From positions 1-10,225 of the forward strand of contig JBFEOQ010000053.1 in the NCBI GenBank assembly GCA_041550515.1: a stretch of 10,225 bases of DNA. The letters are read 5' to 3'. The DNA comes from PFL35 sp041550515 (lineage in GTDB: Archaea; Thermoplasmatota; E2; DHVEG-1). Made by a program: the position numbers and the translations under genes. Of the stretch, positions 4,766 to 10,225 are shown piece by piece. Within the stretch, counting starts at the first letter, position 1, and each line of letters opens with the position of its first letter. The notes beneath the pieces were generated by a model. That model searched no databases and was not told the origin of the DNA. It saw only the letters and a list, made by a program, of their open reading frames with translations.

Positions 4766-7345
4766 TTATTTCAATTTTGCAAATTTAAGTGTCGCAGCAT
4801 TAGTCACTACAGATAGAGAACTTGCGGACATTGCCGCAGCAGCAATAATAGGATTTAAAAATCCTAAAGCAGCAATAGGAATCGCACCAGTATTATAACC
4901 AAGTGCCCAAAACAGGTTTTGCTTAATCTTCCTCATCGTAAGTTTACTCAGTTTAATCGCCTTCACTACATCCATAATATCATCTTTAATCAGTACAATA
5001 CCTCCTGTTTCCTTTGCCACATCTGATCCACTACCCAAAGCAATGCCAATATCTGCCTGAGCGAGAGCAGGAGCATCATTGATCCCATCTCCAACCATTG
5101 CAACAACCTTTCCTTCACCTTGAAGATCTTTGATAACTTTCGCTTTTTCACCAGGTAAAACATTAGCAATAACTCTATCAATCCCCACCTTTTTTGCCAC
5201 AGCATTAGCTGTGATTTCATTGTCCCCAGTGAGCATTGCGGTTTCAATTCCAATTTTCTTCAACTCAGATATAGCCTCATCGGAGTTTGCCTTGATTGTA
5301 TCTGCAACAGCAACGATTGCAGAAATATTACCCTCTACAGCAAGAATCATAGCAGTCTTTCCATTATTCTCAAGTTCCTTAATAGTGTTTTCAATTTCAT
5401 CTGTTCCTATCCCATTTTTCTTCATAAGTCTTCTATTACCCAATAGAACTATCTTTTTCTTAAAAATCACTTTGATACCATGACCTGGGATAGCCTCAAA
5501 GCCCGATGGATTAGGAATATCCAAACTCTTTTGTATAGCACCATTCACGATGGCTTCACCTAATGGATGCTCTGATCCTTTCTCAGCCATAGCTGCATAT
5601 ATCAACGCTTCATCTTCTGAAAATTTACTAGTAGTTATAATATCTGTAAGTTCAGGCTCCCCCTTCGTTAAAGTACCAGTTTTATCAAATACAACAGTAT
5701 TGATTTGTCTCGCTCTCTCAAGATGTTCACCACCTCTTATTAAAATCCCTGCCTCAGCGCCCTTACCAACTCCTACCATCAAAGCAGTTGGTGTTGCAAT
5801 ACCTAAAGCACATGGACATGAAATAATCAACACCGCAACAAAAAACAACACAGCATTCGTCCAAGTACCAACAATATTCCAAGCGACAAATGTTAAAATA
5901 CCTGCAAGTATAACCGCTGGCACAAAATACTCTGCAACCTTATCAGCATATCTTTGTATCGGCGCGCTTGAAACTTGAGCCTCCTCAACCATTTTGACAA
6001 TCTGCATCAACATAGTTTCCTTGCCAACTTTTGATACCTTGAACTTAAATGACCCGAGTTTGTTAATTGTACCACCAATGATTTCATCACCTGATTTCTT
6101 TTCCACAGGGATGCTTTCACCAGTGAGCATCTTTTCATCCACCGAAGATACTCCATCGATAACCACACCATCAGAGGCTATCTGCTCTCCAGGTTTAACA
6201 ATAACAATATCCCCTATCATTAACTTTTCAACCGGTATCTCGACTTCTCTATTGTTCTTGAGTATTGTCGCAGTCATGGGTTTCAAGTCAAGCAATTTTT
6301 TAACCGCAGCAGAACTCTTTCTTTTTACTACATCCTCCATATATTTACCAAGAAGGATAAAAGCAATAATCACCGCAGCTGTGTCAAAATAAACCTCGCT
6401 TTGTATCCCTGGAAAAACATCAATAAATTGATCAATTACAATCACAGCACTATAAATATACGCTGTCAAAGTACCTATACTGATTAATAAATCCATGTTT
6501 GCTCTGCGATGTTTAATAGCCCTAGCAGCACCAATGTAGAAACTCTTACCACCTATGAATATAATAGGTGTTGTAAGAATAAACATCCAAATCCCGCCGT
6601 TAAACCATGGCAAAAAATCAAATGGCACCCACTCTATGATGGTGACACCTGCAGCTAAACCAATGAATAACCCCAATCTGAATACACCTACTAAAACTAC
6701 TCCGACAATTGCAACTGATACTCGCTTCTTCATATCCTGTAATTCTTTCTCTGGATCTTCGAAAGTTTTAGCACAACTTTCCATGCAGAAATAGTACTTC
6801 CTACCACCTATTTGCCTTGAAATTGCCTTCCTCTTGTCGACCTTCATACCACAAACAGGATCAATCGCTGCATATTCATCTGATACTTTACCTTCCTCTG
6901 GCATACCTGAAAATCTTTTTTTGGTTTTCTTTTCTACCGCTTTTAATCCTTTTTCTTTTACAGATTTTTCGAATGAATCCGCACAAACCTGGGAACAGAA
7001 ATAAAATGATTTACCTTCAATCTCTCTTTTTATACCAGTTTTTTTATCTACTTTCATACCGCAAACAGGGTCAATAGCTATGTCTTCATCATTGATCTCC
7101 TCCTGCTTAGAGATTTCCATCATCTCTGGCTTACTATCAAAAGATTCATAACCTGTTTTTCTAATGGTTTCTTTTATACCTTTTATGTTTATTAGCTTAG
7201 AGTCATATTTAACAAATGCAGTTTTATCAATAATATTTACTCCTATAAAATTAATCCCATCGATTTTTTTTAGGGCCTTTTCTATGCTTTGAACGCAAGA
7301 TGTACATGTCATTCCTTTAATGTGTAGTTTTACTTCTTTTTTCAT
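4766..7345 (-). CDS. copA: Cu+ exporting P1B-type ATPase with HMA and two YHS domains
   Basis: An 859-aa ATP-driven Cu+ (or Ag+) exporter of the inner membrane. In order: an HMA domain with GMTCTSC (11-17); a first YHS domain with DPVCGM (92-97) and C117/C121; a second with DPVCGM (162-167) and C187/C191; membrane helices from about 207; the actuator TGES (408-411); the membrane CPC site (510-512); the phosphorylated Asp554 in DKTGTLT; SEHP (591-594); GDGIND (752-757); then YN (817-818) and M839xxSS in the last two helices. CPC, YN and MxxSS are the Cu+ class (P1B-1) signature, so Zn2+ or Cd2+ transport is unlikely. The ATG at 7345 has no Shine-Dalgarno site, consistent with leaderless mRNA from the divergent intergenic promoter. 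The gene looks richer in G+C than its neighbours. Two YHS domains in addition to HMA is an unusual N-terminus. Confidence 0.97.
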   Translation of the reverse strand: MKKEVKLHIKGMTCTSCVQSIEKALKKIDGINFIGVNIIDKTAFVKYDSKLINIKGIKETIRKTGYESFDSKPEMMEISKQEEINDEDIAIDPVCGMKVDKKTGIKREIEGKSFYFCSQVCADSFEKSVKEKGLKAVEKKTKKRFSGMPEEGKVSDEYAAIDPVCGMKVDKRKAISRQIGGRKYYFCMESCAKTFEDPEKELQDMKKRVSVAIVGVVLVGVFRLGLFIGLAAGVTIIEWVPFDFLPWFNGGIWMFILTTPIIFIGGKSFYIGAARAIKHRRANMDLLISIGTLTAYIYSAVIVIDQFIDVFPGIQSEVYFDTAAVIIAFILLGKYMEDVVKRKSSAAVKKLLDLKPMTATILKNNREVEIPVEKLMIGDIVIVKPGEQIASDGVVIDGVSSVDEKMLTGESIPVEKKSGDEIIGGTINKLGSFKFKVSKVGKETMLMQIVKMVEEAQVSSAPIQRYADKVAEYFVPAVILAGILTFVAWNIVGTWTNAVLFFVAVLIISCPCALGIATPTALMVGVGKGAEAGILIRGGEHLERARQINTVVFDKTGTLTKGEPELTDIITTSKFSEDEALIYAAMAEKGSEHPLGEAIVNGAIQKSLDIPNPSGFEAIPGHGIKVIFKKKIVLLGNRRLMKKNGIGTDEIENTIKELENNGKTAMILAVEGNISAIVAVADTIKANSDEAISELKKIGIETAMLTGDNEITANAVAKKVGIDRVIANVLPGEKAKVIKDLQGEGKVVAMVGDGINDAPALAQADIGIALGSGSDVAKETGGIVLIKDDIMDVVKAIKLSKLTMRKIKQNLFWALGYNTGAIPIAALGFLNPIIAAAAMSASSLSVVTNAATLKFAKLK

Positions 7346-7465
7346 TATATCATAATTATATATCGATTCTATTCTATTTTATTATCTATTTACAAATTTA
7401 AAAAATATATGAGAAAATTTTGACAATCGTAAATTTTAAAACAGAATATGTGATAAAGTTATATA
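7346..7465. promoter_or_regulatory. Divergent promoter region between copA and its regulator
   Basis: This 120-bp gap must hold both promoters. On the + strand, aaattttaaaa at 7431-7441 is centred about 29 bases before the regulator ATG, right for a leaderless message. On the minus strand, taataaaatag around 7384-7374 is placed similarly before copA. Three aaattt blocks (7394-7399, 7415-7420, 7431-7436) are candidate operator half-sites, but in such AT-rich DNA they may be chance. The arrangement suggests the regulator controls both genes. Confidence 0.55.
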
Positions 7466-8065
7466 ATGAATTTGGATTCAATAGATATAAAAATAATGGA
7501 AATCCTGCAAAAAGATGGCAGAGCATCTTTCAGAGAAATTGCAAAGGAACTAGGAATCACCACTCCGACTGTAAGTAAAAAAGTGGAAACATTTCAAAAA
7601 CTAGGTTTACTCAAAGGTTTTTCTGCAAATTTAGATGCAGAAAAATTGGATCAGATTACTATTTTACTACATATTAAGTGTAAACCATCGGATACAAAAA
7701 AACTTCTGGATCAATTAAAAAAAATAGAAAATGTAAGAGAGCTTTATGCCATTGATGGTTCTAGGATATATGCTAAGGTTACTATAATAGATAGATTAAA
7801 TGATTTTTTAACTGGTTTGGGAAAAATAAAGGAGATTATAGATTATGAATATCATACTATTACGGAAACGGTTAATGAAAAACCAAGAGCTGTTCTGATT
7901 TCTAATTTGAAGCTAATTATTCCTTGCTATTATTGTAAGAAACTTATAAAAGATGAACCTGTAAAAATTAAATTGGATGGTAGAAACCATTATCTTTGTT
8001 GTAATACATGTGTTGAAAGATATATAGAAAAATATAAAAAATTGAAGGAAGGTAAAAGCGAGTAA
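7466..8065 (+). CDS. Lrp/AsnC-type copper-responsive regulator with TRASH domain
   Basis: A 199-aa transcription factor. Residues 1-60 are an Lrp/AsnC winged helix-turn-helix ('DIKIMEILQKDGRASFREIA', 'LGITTPTVSKKVETFQKLG'). A ligand/dimer domain of the RAM type follows to about 135. The C-terminus (150-192) is a TRASH metal-sensing domain: C154-x2-C157, then C178, C179 and C182 in LCCNTC, with a final aromatic and basic helix. This matches the CopT/CopR type described in Sulfolobus and Thermococcus and the Halobacterium Lrp-TRASH regulator of a copper pump. It is divergent from copA, the expected target. The ATG at 7466 has no Shine-Dalgarno site and a TATA-like box 29 bases upstream, so it is probably leaderless. 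Whether it activates or represses cannot be read here. Confidence 0.93.
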   Translation: MNLDSIDIKIMEILQKDGRASFREIAKELGITTPTVSKKVETFQKLGLLKGFSANLDAEKLDQITILLHIKCKPSDTKKLLDQLKKIENVRELYAIDGSRIYAKVTIIDRLNDFLTGLGKIKEIIDYEYHTITETVNEKPRAVLISNLKLIIPCYYCKKLIKDEPVKIKLDGRNHYLCCNTCVERYIEKYKKLKEGKSE

Positions 8066-8071
8066 TATTAG

Positions 8072-8094
8072 TTTTTTCCCTTACCTTTTCTTTT
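8072..8094 (+). terminator. U-rich terminator after the regulator gene
   Basis: Begins six bases after the regulator stop; 16 of 23 bases are T, in runs of six, four and four split by C-rich triplets. The gap to the next gene (8095-8189) holds a 13-base A run (8125-8137) and no other gene. Confidence 0.5.
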
Positions 8095-8189
8095 AAATCA
8101 ATAAGTTATATTAATATTATAACCAAAAAAAAAAAAATAAGTTAATCTTAGAAAATCTTAAAAAAACAAATAGGTTATGATCTAAATAT

Positions 8190-8402
8190 ATGGTTCAAAA
8201 AGATAAATCAATTGATGCTGATAAATTTGCTAATTCTTGGTTGATTTTTTCTTCTTCTCTATTGGTAATATTTTTAGTTTTATATTATACTATAAAAAAT
8301 GATTTTTGGGGAGGATTAATAGCTTTTTTTATTAGTACGTTTATAGTAATTGTTTATTGTTTGTTTTCTAGTTTTAAAAATAAAGATAAAAAAAAGGTTT
8401 GA
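8190..8402 (+). CDS. Small two-helix membrane protein, function unknown
   Basis: A 70-aa protein not recognised as any family. A charged N-terminus (MVQKDKSIDADKFANS) is followed by two hydrophobic helices at about 17-34 and 40-59 joined by a short KNDFWGG turn, then a lysine-rich tail ending KNKDKKKV. By the positive-inside rule the tail would be cytoplasmic. The ATG at 8190 lacks a close Shine-Dalgarno site; aggttatgatc lies 9-19 bases upstream. It is downstream of the copper regulator on the same strand, but a terminator and a 124-base gap argue against a shared operon. No link to copper can be seen in the sequence, as it has no Met/His cluster. Confidence 0.6.
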   Translation: MVQKDKSIDADKFANSWLIFSSSLLVIFLVLYYTIKNDFWGGLIAFFISTFIVIVYCLFSSFKNKDKKKV

Positions 8403-8530
8403 AATTTAGTTTATAATTTCGGCGTTATAATAGCAGAAAGTGGTGAGATAACCCCCTTTGTTACCCACCCAATACAGGTGTCTTAATATCAATTTACAAT
8501 AAAATGGCTATTATTAATATTCTAAATATT
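8403..8530. other. Intergenic stretch with a GC-richer island
   Basis: No gene is seen. Bases 8434-8482 are distinctly richer in G and C than the surroundings and can form a nested stem: GTGG 8440-8443 with CCAC 8465-8468, and TAAC 8449-8452 with GTTA 8460-8463. The stem is short and bulged, so a structured RNA is only a possibility. Confidence 0.2.
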
Positions 8531-8632
8531 TATTGTGCAAAATAGGCATTTAATATGCAAAAGAAACATTAGCACGGTTTATTGTGCAAAGCCCCAATAA
8601 TAGGCTTTGCACCCAAAGTATTATTTTTGCAC
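8531..8632 (+). repeat. GTGCAAA repeat, right flank of the copper island, with hairpin
   Basis: Bases 8531-8595 are the partner of 3120-3184 (56 of 65 identical, no gaps), with cores at 8535, 8555 (atgcaa) and 8584 and the same 20/29 spacing. This copy goes further: gtgcaaagcc (8584-8593) and ggctttgcac (8603-8612) form a perfect 10-bp stem with a 9-base loop. A second minus-strand core, ttgcac, at 8627-8632 lies exactly 20 bases from the one at 8607. From 8633 to 8769 I see only a TATA-like stretch near 8748 ahead of the next gene. Confidence 0.7.
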
Positions 8633-8769
8633 CTCGGTCAAAATAACAAGAAGAATGAGGCATTATGTATAAATATTGTTTTTAATTTCTAAAAATTAAA
8701 TATATTTGATTGTTCATATCCCAAATATTAACCGAAAAAAAATAATATATTATAATAGGTAATAATAGA

Positions 8770-8994
8770 ATGAAAGTTGGAAAATTCTCTGAAAAAGATG
8801 TTCTTAATTTAGCTAAAAAAGCATATAATGAAGGAGAACCACAATTTGAAATTGTAACTAATAAATGTGCCTTATTAGTTATTGATATGCAAGATGAATT
8901 TGTGAAACCTCATTGGTCCCCAGATTGGGTACCAGAAGCCACAATCGTTCCAACAATGAAAAACTTTCTAAAAATTGTAGGTAGAAATTTTTAA
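8770..8994 (+). pseudogene. Truncated isochorismatase-family cysteine hydrolase
   Basis: Only the first 74 residues remain of a protein that is normally about 180-220 aa. The sequence CALLVIDMQDEFVKPHWSPD is the start of the isochorismatase-like fold, and Asp39 in VIDMQ is its catalytic Asp. The catalytic Lys and Cys would lie further on and are missing: the frame ends in 'FLKIVGRNF' and a stop at 8992-8994. None of the three forward frames after it looks like a continuation, so this seems a deletion or rearrangement rather than a simple frameshift. The opposite-strand secreted protein gene overlaps this remnant, which puts the break near 8975-8995. The ATG at 8770 with a TATA-like upstream stretch looks original. 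A short functional protein is unlikely. Confidence 0.7.
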
Positions 8995-9694
8995 TTGATT
9001 GCTGTTTATTTAGATCTGAAATGTAGTGTTTAGTATGTGTCAAGACAAAATCATAGGTGGTGTTCTCATCTATGGCTAGTAAGATCCACTCAGTTTTATA
9101 CCCTTTCTTGGAGACAGTACAATTCTTCAAACAGAAGCAAATTGGTATGTTATTGACATTATAATATCCAGAAGAATCTGTATAATCTTCTTCATATGTC
9201 TCATGAAAGTAGACTCGTACCCTTGCTCCCTCTATTGGGTTCATGGAGTTATTGTTGACATACCCAGATAAACTACCGTTATATCCTATAGAATGTGTCA
9301 AAACAAAGTCGTAAGTAGTATTCTCCTCTATGGCTAGTGAGATCCACTCAGTTGTATATCCTGATTTTGATGCAGTAGTATTCTTAAAACAAAAACATAT
9401 CGGAATATTCGTAACATGATAATATCCAGAAGAATCTGTATAATCTTCTTCATATGTCTCATGAAAATACACCCGTACAAGCGCTCCCTTTATAGGATTC
9501 ATTAAAGTATTGTTGACATAGCCTGATAAACTACCTTTATTGATACTTGATGTTTCTTTAACTGATTCAGAAGTTGTTAAAAAGGATACATTCTCCACTA
9601 TATCTCCTAACATAGTAGGGGTTAGACTTGTTCCAATAAATAATATGATTACAGCAAAAATAATCTTTCTTTTAAGTAAAATATTTTTACTCAT
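8879..9694 (-). CDS. Secreted protein with two carboxypeptidase-regulatory-like domains
   Basis: A 271-aa exported protein. The ATG at 9694 is chosen because ggagag lies four bases upstream; an in-frame TTG at 9706 overlaps that site. A signal peptide (KRKIIFAVIILFIGTSLTP) is followed by two tandem 86-residue repeats, each starting GSLSGYVNN and containing RVYFHETYEEDYTDSSGYY and ENTTYDFVLTH. These are CarboxypepD_reg/CnaB-like beta-sandwiches, usually surface spacers or adhesion modules. Each repeat carries an ICFC cysteine pair. After the second repeat, the last 50 or so residues look unlike the rest, and the final 31 or so lie antisense to the isochorismatase remnant. So the true C-terminus was probably lost and the frame now reads into foreign sequence until a chance stop at 8879. 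Function unknown beyond a cell-surface role. Confidence 0.75.
   Translation of the reverse strand: MSKNILLKRKIIFAVIILFIGTSLTPTMLGDIVENVSFLTTSESVKETSSINKGSLSGYVNNTLMNPIKGALVRVYFHETYEEDYTDSSGYYHVTNIPICFCFKNTTASKSGYTTEWISLAIEENTTYDFVLTHSIGYNGSLSGYVNNNSMNPIEGARVRVYFHETYEEDYTDSSGYYNVNNIPICFCLKNCTVSKKGYKTEWILLAIDENTTYDFVLTHTKHYISDLNKQQSIKNFYLQFLESFSLLERLWLLVPNLGTNEVSQIHLAYQ
9020..9535 (-). repeat. Tandem 258-bp duplication inside the secreted protein gene
   Basis: Units 9535-9278 and 9277-9020 each encode one 86-residue domain. About 69 of the first 82 residues agree (84%), and several nucleotide blocks are identical, such as the one coding FHETYEEDYTDSSGYY. This points to a fairly recent in-frame duplication. 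Confidence 0.75.
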
Positions 9695-9736
9695 TATTCT
9701 CTCCAAAATATACTAAGAGGAATCGGCTATTAAAAA

Positions 9737-9745
9737 CTATTTATA
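9737..9745 (-). promoter_or_regulatory. TATA box for the secreted two-domain protein
   Basis: On the minus strand ttataaata is close to the archaeal consensus. It would start transcription near 9715, about 20 bases before the ATG at 9694, leaving ggagag in the leader. Confidence 0.5.
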
Positions 9746-9810
9746 ATGATTTTGAAAAAAATAAGAAATTTATTATCAATATTTTATTTTTGTAAAAAGT
9801 AATGAAAAAA

Positions 9811-9866
9811 TTACACGTAAAAATAAGACTTTACAGGCAAAAACCTGAGATTACGGGCAAATATTC
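9811..9866 (+). repeat. Three-unit 20-nt array with a TTAC(A/G)GGCAA-type core
   Basis: Units begin at 9811 (ttacacgtaa), 9831 (ttacaggcaa) and 9851 (ttacgggcaa), each exactly 20 bases apart, with unrelated filler between cores. The core resembles ttacgtgcaa at 3012, linking it to the GTGCAAA family. The rest of the 9707-10067 gap shows only promoter-like AT-rich sequence. Confidence 0.55.
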
Positions 9867-9962
9867 CAATTGTGCTTAGGCATATCAACAGCGTTACAAC
9901 TAAAACAAATATTTTTCTTCCAATCATATTTTTTCCTCCCACGCTTATTCATAAAAAAATCA

Positions 9963-9970
9963 TTTATAAA
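9963..9970 (+). promoter_or_regulatory. TATA-like box for the PQQ-repeat gene
   Basis: The sequence tttataaa fits the archaeal consensus and would start transcription near 9993. Another TATA-like stretch at 10031-10042 is too close to the ATG to leave the strong site agggggag (10053-10060) in the message. Confidence 0.35.
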
Positions 9971-10067
9971 CATTTTGTTACTTCTTTTATGTTTTTACAC
10001 AATAATGTTGCTATTCGAAAGATTTTTATTATACTATATATATTTTGTTTATAGGGGGAGTAAAAAT

Positions 10068-10225
10068 ATGAAAAAAATTATACTTATATTTATTGTCGTT
10101 CTCCTCATTTGTCCCATAGCTAATTCCTCAGTATTACTTAAGATTCCTCAAACTTCTAATAATAACGGTGGTCTAATGGATAGCGCTTGGCCAATGTTTC
10201 AACATGATAACAAACATACTGGTCG
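10068..10225 (+). CDS. Secreted PQQ-like repeat protein, 5' end only
   Basis: The first 52 full codons of a gene cut by the window edge. The ATG at 10068 follows agggggag with a seven-base gap. The protein opens with a signal peptide (MKKIILIFIVVLLICPIANS) and reaches SAWPMFQHDNKHTGR at the window end. 'WPMFxHDxxHTG' is the usual first motif of archaeal secreted beta-propeller proteins with PQQ-type blades. The rest of the gene, including blade number, lies outside. It is the third exported protein in the window with this kind of leader, after the beta-helix and two-domain proteins. Confidence 0.8.
   Translation, partial: MKKIILIFIVVLLICPIANSSVLLKIPQTSNNNGGLMDSAWPMFQHDNKHTG

Noticed and set aside
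4298..4898. Plus-strand frames at 4298-4510, 4600-4788 and 4692-4898
   Set aside because: They are antisense to DUF302, the YHS gene and the end of copA, all of which have clear family motifs on the minus strand.
4990..7077. Several frames within copA (4990-5253 minus; 5130-5483, 5550-5978, 5994-6392, 6555-6794 and 6817-7077 plus)
   Set aside because: All are shadows of the P1B ATPase gene, whose motifs run unbroken through the region.
8403..8530. tRNA gene in the GC-richer patch
   Set aside because: No acceptor/T-arm pairing or GTTCRA-type T-loop could be fitted.
3120..8595. Insertion sequence or transposon carrying the copper genes
   Set aside because: No transposase or integrase gene is present and no target-site duplication was seen; only the flanking direct repeats support mobility.
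9872..10054. 60-codon + frame before the PQQ-repeat gene
   Set aside because: It spans the probable promoter, has no ribosome binding site or motif, and reads as AT-rich noise.

Overview
The window looks like accessory chromosome from an AT-rich archaeon, most likely a Thermoplasmatota-type euryarchaeote; the lineage is an inference. The supporting signs are an Lrp/AsnC regulator with a C-terminal TRASH domain, secreted beta-helix and PQQ-propeller proteins of the style common in that phylum, TATA-like boxes with U-rich terminators, a mix of leaderless and strong Shine-Dalgarno starts, and lipoprotein signal peptides. No rRNA or tRNA is present to fix the lineage.

Layout. (1) 1-908: secreted NosD-like beta-helix protein (+). 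(2) 909-1224: intergenic, terminator plus a compound short-repeat locus. (3) 1225-2814: orphan family-5 (Opp/Dpp-type) solute-binding lipoprotein (+), no permease or ATPase nearby. (4) 2815-3138: intergenic, two more repeat loci around a possible gene remnant. (5) 3139-7345, minus strand: a run of six genes starting with a Cu+ exporting P1B-ATPase that carries one HMA and two YHS domains, followed by a 48-aa stand-alone YHS protein (TTG start), a DUF302 protein, a His/Met-rich SHOCT membrane protein (TTG start), a small lipoprotein without an ordinary start codon and a small CxxC/CxxC protein. (6) 7466-8065 (+): divergent Lrp-type regulator with TRASH metal-sensing domain, then a small two-helix membrane protein (8190-8402). 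(7) 8403-8769: intergenic with a repeat locus. (8) 8770-9694: truncated isochorismatase-family hydrolase (+) whose break overlaps the 3' end of a secreted protein with two near-identical carboxypeptidase-regulatory-like domains (-). (9) 9707-10067: intergenic with a divergent repeat array, then the 5' end of a secreted PQQ-repeat protein (+) that runs off the window.

How the genes fit together. The centre is a copper (or silver) detoxification island. A TRASH-Lrp regulator divergent from the pump gene matches the known archaeal CopT/CopR arrangement. The small YHS protein sits where Sulfolobus has the TRASH chaperone CopM, and the HMMDW-repeat SHOCT protein and DUF302 protein are plausible extra copper-handling parts.

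The most unexpected structure is an intergenic repeat family: short cores (mostly GTGCAAA) spaced about 20 nt, in five intergenic areas. Two 65-bp copies, 86% identical and in the same orientation, bracket the copper island, while none was seen inside it.
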